Shown here one piece after another: positions 47,081 through 61,830 of a stretch of DNA of 64,000 nt (position 1 is the stretch's first letter; each line of letters begins with the position of its first letter). The translations under genes and the position numbers were made by a program. This DNA is from JAKZVK01 sp965261065 (GTDB lineage Bacteria > Acidobacteriota > Terriglobia > Bryobacterales > UBA6623). The stretch lies in the NCBI GenBank assembly GCA_965261065.1, contig OZ253444.1, positions 4,650,001 through 4,714,000 on the forward strand. The letters are read 5' to 3'. The notes under the pieces are model-generated. The model was given only the letters and a program-made list of their open reading frames with translations. It did not search any database and was not told where the DNA came from.

Positions 47081-48057
47081 CTAGACCGCCGCCCCAATCC
47101 CGAAGATCTCGAACGCCCTAGGCGGAATGAAGGGATGGATCGTCGCGGGCGTGATGCCTTCTTCAGCAAGCTGATCTGGTAAGCGGCGATGTTCACGTGC
47201 GGAGCAATCAATAGCGTGTGCGGTTTGGTTTCATAGCTGGGATTCTGCGAATCGGGGAACCTCGCCCGCCAGCCGTTGTTCCCTTCGTAGAAGACCGGCT
47301 CGCCCAAGCCCCATTCTCGGAAGTCTGCGGTGACTTCTTCCAGTCGGACCGCGTCGAACCCTTCGGGCATGCCGACCCCCTTGAAGTATTTCAGTGACTG
47401 TTCCCAATCGATCAAGGCGACTTGGTGCGTCCAGTAGTTGCGTCCGAAGTCCTCGACCAAGGACCGGGGTCCGAACAGTTGCTCGAAGCCCTCCGGCAGT
47501 GGCGTCGGCTCAGCGTCGGGAGGCGGCGCGTCGAGAATTCGCCACGGTTCCAAATTGAAGGGGTTCACTTGCCACCATTCGCCGCCGTACTCGGCAGGCG
47601 CCTGGACGTAGGGACCGATGGGAGCCTTCGCGAAGTCGGGCACGTCGAGGTAGCGTACAGGTCCGTCGAGCGCGTCTGACGGGACGAAGCCCAGCGCTTC
47701 GACCGGGTTGGGTGGTGCCGGGGGCGTCGGAGGCGTAGGCGTCCCGCCTCGTGTGCGCGGCGGCAGATTGGGCGACGCCGGAGGCGTGGGCGGCCCGCCT
47801 CGTGCGCGCGGCGGCAGGTTGAGCGACGCCGAGTTATTCGCATGCCCTTGAACAGCGAGGGCGGGAGACGCCGCGTCGGAGGCCGTTAGTAGTGCGGATG
47901 TGTTGGCGCTACTCGATGGCGGAGTGGCCACGGCGGCTTCGCTCTGGCGGAGAACCGCGGCGAACTCGATGCGGCGCTGCAGGCCGAAGTCGGCGGTCTT
48001 GAACGTGGGCGTGGCCGTTGCCTGGGCTCCGGTTAGTTTCGCGAAGGGGTCAATCAT
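47081..48057 (-). CDS. hypothetical protein with Pro-rich linker; C-terminus frameshifted
   Basis: From ATG 48057 (MIDPFAKLTGAQATATPTFK), about 325 residues. Residues about 75-120 are a proline-rich linker built from a near-perfect direct DNA repeat (47724-47776 and 47782-47832). The globular part follows (YLDVPDFAKAPIGPYVQAPA, GEWWQVNPFNLEPWRILDAP, WTHQVALIDWEQSLKYF). Near 47175 the natural frame is lost: the open frame continues with an Arg/Ser-rich run to 47005, while another frame reads QLAEEGITPATIHPFIPPRA and FEIFGIGAAV then TAG at 47081-47083. I take the latter as the true end. No family recognised. Confidence 0.55.
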
Positions 48058-48296
48058 GGCTGCTCTACCTCGGGGAGTCTATCGGCGAGAAGGTGACTCG
48101 GCCACAGGGCATGCAACCGCTCTGCCAAAGGAGAGGGCGCCCCGAGCAAACGCGGGAGCGCGACAGGGAAAGGGTTTAGGCGGCCGACGCCGTTCAATCA
48201 GGTCGTCGCGGGCGCCAAGAAATTGTCTCGGTGGCAAAATTGTCGCTTGGGATTTCGCGTGGATCGAGGTTCCGGCCGTGCCGCCGCCAAAGCCGT

Positions 48297-49148
48297 CTAC
48301 GAGGCCGGTTGGTAGCCGCGGTATTCGCCGTGGGCGGTGATCTCGGCCGGTCCGCGCAGGACGACGTCGTCGTCGTTCCAAGTGAGGCGGAGTTTTCCGG
48401 CGGGCGTCGAGACTGAGACAGGGCTTTGGACTCGCCCCAGCAGGATGGCTGTTACTGCCGCGCCGGTGGAACCGGTCCCCGAACTGATGGTTTCCCCGGC
48501 GCCCCGTTCCCAAAAGCGAACATCCAGGCTGTGATCGTCCAGGCGCTTGACGAACGAGACGTTCGTGCCTGAGGGGAAGCGATCGTGCGCTTCGATGACG
48601 CGGCCGATCTGCCGCCAGTCAGGTGGGAACTCGTCCACCATGAGGACGCACTGCGGATTGCCGACGTTGAGCATCGTGACCTGATACTCGCCGAGTTCAG
48701 TTTGGAGGCGGCAGTCAACCTCGTCTTGACTGTACTTAGGCCGGCCCATGCTCATGTCGAACAAGAACCACGGGTCCTTTCGCTCGATGAGCCGAATCTC
48801 CTTGATGCCGGCCTGTGTCGCGATGTTCGTGGTCTTGTCACACTTCCCCTCGGCGACGAGGAAGGCTGCCACGCAGCGGGTCCCGTTTCCGGAGATCTCG
48901 GCCTCGCTGCCGTCGGCGTTGAAGACACGGATCGCGGTGTCGGCGTCCGGTGGGAAAGAGCCGGGCGCTTCGAGCACCTCCAGCCCGTCGGCGCCGACTC
49001 CGAAATGGCGTTCACAGATCTGCGAAGCCAAACGGGGCAGGTCAGCCTCGACGAGGCCCAGCGCTGACAATTGCGGCCACTCCACGATAAGGAAATCGTT
49101 GCCGACCGCTTGGGCTTTGGTGAAAGGAATGACTGTGGGCGATGGCAC
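48297..49148 (-). CDS. dapF: DapF-like epimerase with both catalytic cysteines replaced by serine
   Basis: 283 residues with the diaminopimelate epimerase fold: GVGADGLEVL, VFNADGSEAEISGNGTRC, MLNVGNPQCVLMVD, FWERGAGETISSGTGSTG. DapF converts L,L- to meso-diaminopimelate for lysine and peptidoglycan, using two cysteines, one in Q-C-G-N-G and one in A-C-G-T-G. Here both are Ser (ISGNG and SSGTG). The Cys in GTRC is the neighbouring non-catalytic position. Serine may act as a weak base, or the enzyme may use another mechanism or substrate, as PhzF-type relatives do. Such variants may be normal in this lineage; I cannot check. No other lysine genes adjoin it. Confidence 0.8.
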   Translation of the reverse strand: MPSPTVIPFTKAQAVGNDFLIVEWPQLSALGLVEADLPRLASQICERHFGVGADGLEVLEAPGSFPPDADTAIRVFNADGSEAEISGNGTRCVAAFLVAEGKCDKTTNIATQAGIKEIRLIERKDPWFLFDMSMGRPKYSQDEVDCRLQTELGEYQVTMLNVGNPQCVLMVDEFPPDWRQIGRVIEAHDRFPSGTNVSFVKRLDDHSLDVRFWERGAGETISSGTGSTGAAVTAILLGRVQSPVSVSTPAGKLRLTWNDDDVVLRGPAEITAHGEYRGYQPAS

Positions 49149-51522
49149 TGACGACCATCTTAGCCTGACGCCCTTGGCTCGCGACGTCCGTGGTTCGTCC
49201 GGTGTCCCGAGCGCGGGTCACCGCGATGCTTGAAGCGGCCAGTGGTGGTCTGCAAGTCCCTCAGTTTGTGAGAAAATCGATACTCGGTGGGTGAATGCCA
49301 TCCGGGCAAGTACGCTAAGATAGCGTAGCCTTCAAATGAAGGTATCGGGGCCCTGCCTGAGGTTCCCGAATAGGTGCTGCCATGAAACAAGTGCATGCTC
49401 TCTTTGCCGCATTATTCCTGCTCACATCGCCTCTTTTCGCTCAAACCGAAGAGGCCGTGCCGGGCTTCGGGGAGGTGCGCCAGGGGATCTTCCGAGGCCG
49501 GCCTGTGTTCTACCACGTGGTGGACGGTTGGGCTGTCACCGAGGGCGATATCCTCCTGGGCAGGGCGGATGAATTTGAGGCGCAAGCGCGCGATAACAGC
49601 CTAAAGCCCAAGGAATCCGGCGACGCTAAATAGCTCACACGGTCCGACGAGGATTTCCGTTGGCCCGACCAAACCGTCCCGTATACTTTCGACCCGTCGG
49701 TCTTCAACCCTCAGCTTGTCCGCGACGCCATTGCGCACTGGGAAAACAAGACTGACATTCGATTCGTCGAACGAACCGACGAGGAGGACTTTGTCACCTT
49801 CGTCTCTCCCGCTATCGGGTGCTCCTCTTTCGTGGGGAGAGTCGGCGGGGAGCAACTGGTCCGCCTCGCGCCAGAGTGCTCGTTTGGTAACGCAGTTCAC
49901 GAAATCGGGCATGCCGTGGGACTGTGGCACGAACACCAGCGGTCCGACAGGGACAGCCACGTCACGGTGCTTTTCGACAACCTAGACAAGCGTGCCACCC
50001 GCATCAACTATTCCCTACGAGGGGCAGCGGGGACGGATACCGGCGACTATGATCTTGGATCAATCATGCAGTACGGCCCCTTCTTCTTTACGAACCAACT
50101 TGGGGCGCCGACGATAGAAACCGTGCCCCCAGGCATCATGTTCGGTCAGCGTGACGGTCTTTCGGCGGGAGATGTGGACGGGGTGGCGCGGTTCTACACG
50201 GGGCCTCCAACGAGGACCACGATTACCACGAACCCGCCCGGGCTGGAAGTCACGGTGGACAACCAAACATCCACCACGCCACGGACTCTCAACTGGATAC
50301 CCGGTAGCGACCATGAATTGAGCGTCGCCACCCAAGGCGATGAGCACACCCGCTATCTCTTTAGCCGCTGGAATGACGGCGGCGAACAGACGCACATGAT
50401 CACGGCCTCGTTGGCCCGTACCGTCTACCAAGCCGATTTCATCGTGCAGCACCACATTGAAACCGGTGTCGAGCCGCCGGGAAGCGGTACCGTTGTTGTG
50501 GACCCTCCCTCACCAGACGGTTTCCACACGTTGCGATCTCCGGTGACCGTGACGGCGACCCCAGGGCCGGGGTTTTTCTTCGTCCGGTGGTTTGGCTTCA
50601 TTTTCTCCGCCGTGCATGGTCGTTCCGCCAATCCAGCCGGCTTTCTCAACGCAGTCGGGGGAGTTTCGTACCAAGCCCTCTTTGCTGACACACCCCCTAC
50701 CATCATCACGACCAACGAGCCCGGCCGCATCGTGCGGATTGACAACTTCGTGGATGCGGCGCCCCTCGGCTTGGTGTTGGACCCGGGGACGACCCATTCC
50801 ATCGGAGTCCTGGCGGAAAAACAGCGCGGGCCCTCCGGCGTCAAGCAGTGGGTCTTCCGTGATTGGAGCGACGGTGGCGCGCCGACCCATGACATCACGG
50901 TTCCGGACGGGGGCGGCGAGTTCATGGTGAATTTCGATACGCAGTTTTTCCTGAGTACCTCGGTGGTTCCTTTCGGAGCAGGCGAGGTGTTCGTGTCTCC
51001 GCAGACGGTGGATGGGTACTACGACGTTGGGACCGATGTGATCCTGGCAGCGTCCACTGACAACGAATTCAACTTCGTCGGATGGTTGGAGGACGGTACG
51101 TCCACCAGTCTCGACCCCACCCGCCGCATCACGGTCGACGAACAGAGGGACAGCATAGCGGTGTACGCCGAGGCGAACAAGCTGGTCTCGGGCGAACGCG
51201 CCAGCTTCACGCTGCCTCCCTTCCCATTTCCGGCGCTGCATACTGATCCGGACCTCGTGTTCTCCATCGAAGTCCCACCGGGCGCGACGGAACTCAAGGT
51301 GGAGGCCGCGACAAACAATCCTAGTCACGACCTGGATCTGTTTGTGCGGAAGGTTTTCCCGCCCGTGGTCGCTGACGGTCAAGTTGTGGCCGATCACTCT
51401 TCCAACACCTTTGGACCCGCATTTTCAATTTGATGTTTGACATCCCTACCTTCCAGCGGCCTTGAGCGTCTTTATTCATAGGGGCTAGAGCCAGATGAGG
51501 ACGCCATGGAGGCCAACACCCA

Positions 51523-52854
51523 ATGGGTGAAAAACAAACCAAGCCATTCCAGCTAAGTTTCAATGGACTTCTCAAAGTCGATTTCCAAGGATCGCACGTC
51601 ACTTCCGACGGTGGCCTGATTTTGGTTCGCGAACTGGACGAACGGCTCGGTCTCGGAGAACTGATTGACGAGCATCTCAGCGACTCCCGGCAAGGCACAA
51701 ACAAGCAGTTCACGCTCGCTGATCTGTTGCGGCAGTCGGTTTACAGCCGACTCGCCGGCTACGAGGACCTCAACGACGCCGAGCGGGTTTCGATCGATCC
51801 GACGTTTCGGCTGATCGGTTAGCAGAAGATCTGGGATCGCGGTGCGGCCTTGACCTCGACGCTGCACGGCTTCGAGACGGAGATGCTGGCGAGCGAAGAG
51901 AACCTGCTGGGGCTGATGGCGCTGAACCGAGAGCTGGTCGGGCAAGCGGAAGCGTTCGACGACGCCGAGCGGGTCGTTCTGGACCTGGACTCCACCGAGA
52001 GTCCGGTCCATGGCCAACAGGAAGGCAGTGCCTACAACGGACACTTCGAGTCGGTCTGCTACCACCCGTTGCTTTTGTTCAACGGTCATGGTGATTGCCT
52101 CGCTGCCAAGCTGCGTCCAGGCAACGTGCACAGCGCCGAGGACTGGGATGAGCTCTTGTTGCCGGAGATCGAGCGCCAACAGGCTGCGGGCAAGCAGGTC
52201 GCCTTCCGGGGCGATGCGGCCTTTGCGAAGCCGGAAGTTTATGAGGCTTCGGAGGAACGCGGAGTACAGTACGCCATTCGCATTCCGGCCAACAAGAGCT
52301 TGGAGCTGGAGATCGAAGACATCCTGTTTCGCCCGCCGGGAAGGCCTTCCCGCAAGCCCTTGGTGCGCTACAAGAGTTTTCGCTATCAGGCGGAGAGTTG
52401 GTCGCAGGCGAGGCGGATCGTCGCTAAGGTCGAGCATCACCAGGGCGAGCTGTTCCCGCGCGTCGGATTCATCGTGACGAGCATGAGCTTGCCGAGCCGC
52501 TCGGTGGTGCGCTTCTACAACAAGCGCGGCACGGCGGAACAGTGGATCAAGGAAGGCAAGCAGGCGACGCACTGGACGCGATTGTCGTGCCATCGATTTC
52601 GGGCCAACGAAGTGCGGTTGCAACTGAGCGTGCTGGCCTACAACCTGGGCAATCTTTGGCGGCGGCTGGGGCTTCCGCAGCGAATCAAGAGTTGGTCGCT
52701 GACGAGCTTGCAATACAGGTTGATGAAGACCGGCGGTCGGCTGGTCAAGCACGCGCGGTATTACTGGCTCTTATTGGCGGAGGGACATCTGAACCGGCGG
52801 CTGTTCGGCGACATGCTGCACAAGATCTGGGCGCTGCCGCTGCCGAGTGGGTAG
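51523..52854 (+). pseudogene. IS1380-family transposase with one in-frame stop
   Basis: Almost identical to the intact copy at 5107-6438, but TCG of the residue after RLIG is TAG at 51820-51822. The remainder is intact to the stop at 52854. A few substitutions (Trp to Arg and His to Tyr) separate the two copies. The lesion must postdate the transposition, or the unit was moved by a transposase from another copy. Confidence 0.92.
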
Positions 52855-53080
52855 CATTGCCGGAGTGAGGATCAACAGCTTTTGGCTCCAAAAGGTTTCG
52901 CAAGGAGCAGTGTCGGCCGGAGCGCCGTTCAAGCCGCTCAATCAACGACTGTGAGCGGTCGAACCAGCTCTGGCGACTACCAGCAGAGGTGATGTGCAGG
53001 GTTCAGCGTGAAAGGACGTGCTGTTCGGAGCGGAGCGGGTGTATACTGTGGCCGTGCCAGGGCCAAAATGGAAATCCTGG

Positions 53081-53725
53081 TTAAAGTCCGGAGGGCCGGC
53101 ATCGGGGGTCTCTATTTCAATGGCGACGCCATCCCCTCGTTTCGCCTTGAATCGCACACGATCGATATCACCGGGACTCTCCACCGCCCCTTCGATGAAG
53201 GCCGGAAGCGAGACATCCAAGGGTTTCGAATTCGACGACCCAGTATCAGCATTGGCAACGGCGATCTCGCTGCGAGCCTCTTCATCGGGCCGACCGGAGG
53301 AACGCGACCAGAGCACATCGATCGTGTTCGGCGGCAGCGGGCGCGTGAAGCTTCGCTCTTCCCACAGGGGTGGGTCGGTCTGCTGAGAGAAATAGCGAGT
53401 ACGGTGCTGTTCCGCCCCCTCGCTGACCGTTGGACGAATGACTCGAAGCTGGTAGACGTGGTCCGGTCCGCCGCCACCCTTGAAGGGCTCAACACGCAAG
53501 ACATAGCGCCCGGCGCGTTTGAACCGGTAGGTGATCACGGCCTCATTCGAACGGCCGGGGTAGTGTGTCGGCTCGTCGTTGTAAGCCAGGCGCGTCAGGC
53601 GAGCAGGATTGTGCCAACTCCCCGTCGGCGCAAAGAGCGTTAGTACCGGGTCGGTCGAGGAGGAGCCGGCGTAGGCTTCAAACCGCAGCCGCTCTCCCGC
53701 GGACACGGCGAATTCGTAATAGTCG
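53081..53725 (-). pseudogene. captured internal fragment of a PPC-domain protein gene
   Basis: 215 codons, open throughout on the minus strand and opposite to the host gene, with neither start nor stop of its own. One pre-peptidase C-terminal domain (DYYEFAVSAGERLRFEAYAG ... VLRVEPFKGGGGPDHVYQLR) is followed by the beginning of a second (FIEGAVESPGDIDRVRFKAK, AIEIETPDAGPPDFN). The break at 53080 falls where family members continue with N-P. The gene must exist elsewhere in the genome, or did so in the donor. Confidence 0.85.
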
Positions 53726-54933
53726 TTGGAACCTTCGGAACGGTCATTGTCAGGCCTACTTCCACGTCGCCACTGGAGCCGGTGACCTACTTCATCGCCT
53801 TTGCCTCCTTCACGGTGGATACCAGGATGAATGGCAGGGTCACCGCGACGATCAAGGGCGGCGACCTCCAGCCTGAGGTCGGACTGTCGGCCGAGGCGTT
53901 CACCTTCACGTCGCCGGACGGAACTAACCCGGCGCCGCAAGCGCTTCGCATTCGCAATGTGGGGGCCGACACCCTAAGTTTCCTGGTCAACTCCGACCAG
54001 CCGTGGCTCCACGCGACGCCGAATGAAGGCACGTCGATGGGCGAGGACAGCGAGATCACGGTCCACGCCGACAGCAACTCGCTGCCTGCGGGCACGTACG
54101 ACGGCAACCTCTCGATTCTGCAGGTGGATGAACTACCGGAAGCTGCCGAGGACCCCAAGGGCAAAGCAGCGCCGATTGTGGTTCCGGTGACGCTGGTTGT
54201 CGTTGTGTCCGCGCCTTCGATCAACGGTGGCGGGATAGTCAATGCCGCCAGCGGAGGAGCGGTCGTCGTGCCCGGAGGCATCGGCAGTATCTTCGGCTTG
54301 AACCTGGCGGCGGCCACGGTGCTAGCCGGCGGCGTACCCTTGCCCACGGAGTTGGGTGGCGTCAGTGTCACGGTCAACGGAATCGACGCGCCGATCTTCT
54401 TCGTGTCCGCGACGCAGATCAACTTCCAGATTCCGTTCGGGGTTCCCTCGCAAGGGGTGCTGACGGTCGTCGTTACTCGTGATGGTGTGGCGAGCGGGCC
54501 CGAACTGGTGCCGGTGGGCCTTTATGCTCCGGGTGTGTTCGTGAACTTCCTAACCGGCGAGCCCATCGTTCAGCGATTCCCTGACTTCTCTCTCATCACG
54601 GCGCAGAATCCCGCCAAGGCGGGTGACGTTCTGATCATCTACTTCACTGGTGTCGGTGGAGTTACCAACGCGCCTGCCACGGGGACTCCTGCCTCCGCCA
54701 ATCCGCTTTCCACGGCGTTGCTAGCGCCTACGGTCACCGTGGGTGGCGCCCCGACAACCGTCCTGTTCGCCGGGCTGGCGCCCTTCTTCGTCGGGACCGG
54801 TCAAGCGAACGTGGAGTTGGGCGCGGTCCTGCCGGCGGCGACCGTCGGGCCGAATGGGCCGACCTTGGCACTGGTCATCAACTTCGGCGGCGCGACGAGC
54901 GTTCCCGTGCAGCTTCCCGTGGAGTAGAGGGCG

Positions 54934-55707
54934 TCACGGGCACAGCTTGAAGGCGCGGGGCAAGATGTAGCCCCCGTCGATGCGGAATGAGCTTCCCGTG
55001 ACGTAGGACGAGTCTTCCTCGGAGGCGAGAAAGAGGACGGCTTGGGCAATGTCCTCGGGTTGGCCGAGCCTCTTGAGGGGGAGCTGTTGGGCGGCGTCTT
55101 GGATCTCCTCTTCTGACGCGTAGATGCGCTCGCCCGGCGTATCGATCCAGCCAGGCTCGATCGTATTGACGCGAATCTTGTGCGGGGCCAGCTCCGCGGC
55201 CCAGGTGCGCGACATGTGAATTACGGCGGCCTTGGCGCCGTTGTAGGCGGTCGAGAGGCCGTACGGGCGCACGCCGTGTACCGAGCTGATCGAGATGATG
55301 CTGCCGCCGTCGCCTTGCTTGATCATCTGGCGGGCGGCGAGTTGCGAGCAATGAAAAACGGACCATAGGGTCGGTCCCCAGGTTTTCTCCACGTCTTCGA
55401 CCGTGAGGTCGACCAACGATTTGCGGACCGACGTGGCGGCGTTGTTGAGCAGGATGTCGACTCGGCCGAGCTTGGCGAGAGCCTCTTCGAAGCAGCGTTC
55501 GTCGTCGGCGCGCCTGCCGACGTCGCCGATCGAGAGCAGTCCCCGCCGCCCGAGGGCTTCGATCTCGGCGATCGTGGCCAAGCCTTCTTCCTCCAGCAGG
55601 TCACAGATGGCCACGTCCGCCCCCTCACGAGCCATGGCCAGCGCCGAGGCCTTACCAATTCCGCGCGCGCCGCCAGTTACGACGGCTACTTTGCCTTCGA
55701 GTTTCAT
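54934..55707 (-). CDS. short-chain dehydrogenase/reductase (SDR)
   Basis: 257 residues. The cofactor motif is VTGGARGIGKASALAMAREG; NNA is at LLNNAATSV; the catalytic Ser is in SIISISSVHGVRPYG; YxxxK is in STAYNGAKAAV; and the C-terminal VTGSSFRIDGGYILPR is typical of classical SDRs. Asp at VAICDLLEEEG suggests NAD preference. The substrate is not apparent. It belongs to the large 'glucose 1-dehydrogenase-like' group. Its stop lies 6 bases from the convergent end of the metalloprotease pseudogene. Confidence 0.88.
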   Translation of the reverse strand: MKLEGKVAVVTGGARGIGKASALAMAREGADVAICDLLEEEGLATIAEIEALGRRGLLSIGDVGRRADDERCFEEALAKLGRVDILLNNAATSVRKSLVDLTVEDVEKTWGPTLWSVFHCSQLAARQMIKQGDGGSIISISSVHGVRPYGLSTAYNGAKAAVIHMSRTWAAELAPHKIRVNTIEPGWIDTPGERIYASEEEIQDAAQQLPLKRLGQPEDIAQAVLFLASEEDSSYVTGSSFRIDGGYILPRAFKLCP

Positions 55708-55781
55708 GGGTACCCCAGGTTCCGATTATAAGAGGAGCGCAACATCAGTTCGCTTCTCTCTTTCCTCATGGGCCTCGAAGC

Positions 55782-56786
55782 TCAGTACCACTTGGCCTTG
55801 TCGGTGACGTTGCAAAGCGGTTCGCCGCGGGCGAAGCGGCCGACGTTATCAAGCAACACGCCCAGATGACGCTCAGAGATCCGTGGCGAATAGCCGGCGA
55901 CATGGGGCGTGAGGATGACGTTCTCCATCTTCCAAAGTGGATGGTCTGCAGGTAACGGCTCTACCTCGAACACATCCAGCGCCGCGCCGGCGATCTCCTT
56001 GGCTTCGAGCGCCGCCACCAAATCATCCAAAACAACGATCGCGCCACGCCCGATATTGACCAGGTAGGCCGTAGGTTTCATCTGCTGGAACTGCGGCCGC
56101 TGGAACCACTTCTCGGTCTCGGGGGTGTGGGGAGCGGCGATCACCACGAAGTCGCTTTCCGCGAGCAGGTCGGGCAAACGATCCGGTTTCCATAGTGCTT
56201 CGACTCCCTCGGGAGCCTGGGTCTGGATCGGATCGATCGCCAGTACCCTCATGTGGAAGGCCAGCCCCCGGTGGGCGATCTCGGCGCCGATCGCGCCCAG
56301 TCCGACGACGCCCAACGTTGCATCACCCAGGTTCATGTGCGAGCGGTCGATGGCGTTGATCACCCCGGGTCCGGTCGTGAAGCCCGCCCGTTCAGTCTCC
56401 CCACCGATTGGCTCCCACCGCGCCTCCATCTGGAATCGGATGTAGCGGTGCAAGTTACGCGCGAAACAGATGATGTAGCCGAACACCTGGTCGGCGATGT
56501 TGTCGGAGAAGAGCCCGCGCATATTGGTGATCTGGCAGGGGTGTTCGATCAGGGCAGGGAACAAGTAATGTTCCAGGCTTGCGGTCGGGCTCTGCACCCA
56601 GCGCAGCTTTGTCGAGGCGGCCAGCAGCGCAGGCGTCATTTTGCCGAAGAAAGCATCGGCGTCGGTGATCTCCGCCAGGGCTTCTTCCGGGGCCTGCGCG
56701 TTGGCCACCGACATCGGGCCGGCGGCTTCGGTGATCTTGGCCAGGCGTTCGGCTTCGACGGGGGGGGGGTGAATGACCAGCTTCAT
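55782..56786 (-). CDS. D-2-hydroxyacid dehydrogenase (NAD-dependent)
   Basis: 334 residues from ATG 56786 (MKLVIHPPPVEAERLAKI); an upstream in-frame ATG at 56828 would add 14 polar residues, but GGAGAAGCG lies at proper spacing before 56786. Landmarks: LGVVGLGAIGAEIAHRGLAF (NAD fold), LVNIGRGAIVVLDD (Arg), ALDVFEVEPLPADH (Glu) and LTPHVAGYSP (His). A C10 run (G10 on the plus strand, 56760-56769) encodes the PPP near the start, a potential slippage site. It lies 74 bases upstream of the SDR gene on the same strand, so the two may be co-expressed. Distinct from the enzyme at 26021. Confidence 0.88.
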   Translation of the reverse strand: MKLVIHPPPVEAERLAKITEAAGPMSVANAQAPEEALAEITDADAFFGKMTPALLAASTKLRWVQSPTASLEHYLFPALIEHPCQITNMRGLFSDNIADQVFGYIICFARNLHRYIRFQMEARWEPIGGETERAGFTTGPGVINAIDRSHMNLGDATLGVVGLGAIGAEIAHRGLAFHMRVLAIDPIQTQAPEGVEALWKPDRLPDLLAESDFVVIAAPHTPETEKWFQRPQFQQMKPTAYLVNIGRGAIVVLDDLVAALEAKEIAGAALDVFEVEPLPADHPLWKMENVILTPHVAGYSPRISERHLGVLLDNVGRFARGEPLCNVTDKAKWY

Positions 56787-56828
56787 GAGGGTTCGCTTCT
56801 CCGTTTTCTCGGTTTGGATTGTTGCCAA

Positions 56829-57233
56829 GCGGCTGAGATTACAACATTATGCACAGATTCTCCGCCGCTGAGCGGAGCCGCCAATGGGCGTGCTTATCGC
56901 TGCCGGGCAGATAGCGCGACGGCGGCCGTCCTGCCCGACATTCAGCCTCTTCACGCGTTGGTCGATCAGCCGGGACTGTATCTTGTGCCTGCTACACTGT
57001 TGATTGAAAATGATTTATGCGCCGAGATGGCTAGGTAAACATATCAGTATTACTTATAACATACCTTTCTCATCTTCTGTTGCATTCATAGTGGCTCAAG
57101 TGTTATTCTGTGTGGACTCCTCTCGGCCCAAGTCCCCTATCAAGACGGGCCGTACCTTTTTGGAAACTTGCTGGTTGTTCGGGGTAGCCGACCCAGGATG
57201 CTTGGCTGCCGGGAGGGCTGTGACCTGTACCTC
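56829..57233. other. intergenic region upstream of gltB, with an AT-rich patch
   Basis: It contains the promoters of gltB (plus) and the dehydrogenase gene (minus). Bases about 57000-57115 are markedly AT-richer than the rest of the window (e.g. TATCAGTATTACTTATAACA at 57040). No protein-like frame or recognisable regulatory RNA was seen. Confidence 0.45.
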
Positions 57234-61826
<4,593 letters not shown>

Positions 61827-61830
61827 GTGT

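Larger units (their letters stand above)
51416..53725 (+). mobile_element. IS1380 transposition unit 2: IS1380 plus 645 bp of captured DNA
   Basis: The IS runs 51416-53080 (1665 bp) with the same terminal repeats as copies 1 and 3. The 5-bp duplication TTGGA is at 51411-51415 and 53726-53730, and joining there restores the metalloprotease frame (NTFG then TFGTVIVRP). So IS plus 53081-53725 moved as one unit. The unit's right end read inwards is CGACTATTACGAATTCGC; it agrees with the true right repeat CCAGGATTTCCATTTTGG at about 10 of 18 positions, including the central ATT. That supports use of a substitute right end. Confidence 0.85.
49382..54927 (+). pseudogene. astacin-type secreted metalloprotease with PPC and TIGR03437 domains, broken
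   Basis: With the 51416-53725 insertion and one TTGGA removed, the frame is continuous for about 1076 codons apart from an in-frame TAG at 49631-49633 (codon 84). Order: signal peptide MKQVHALFAALFLLTSPLFA; propeptide; astacin domain with AVHEIGHAVGLWHEHQRSDR (zinc site) and the Met-turn SIMQYG; several InlB-like/beta repeats (about 290-570); a pre-peptidase C-terminal domain (LKVEAATNNPSHDLDLFVRK ... PLEPVTYFIAFASF), which the insertion splits; an Ig-like/BACON-type domain; and TIGR03437 (GIGSIFGLNLAAATVLAGGV ... GGAPTTVLFAGLAP). The protease would have been secreted or surface-bound. Two independent lesions make it inactive. Confidence 0.9.

Noticed and set aside
53008..53643. Plus-strand frame within the captured segment in unit 2
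   Set aside because: The minus strand encodes a clear PPC domain; the plus frame begins inside the IS end and has no domain features.
57168..57233. Upstream extension of gltB
   Set aside because: The 22 extra residues are Cys/Arg-rich with no homologous feel, and the propeptide before Cys22 is already complete from 57234.
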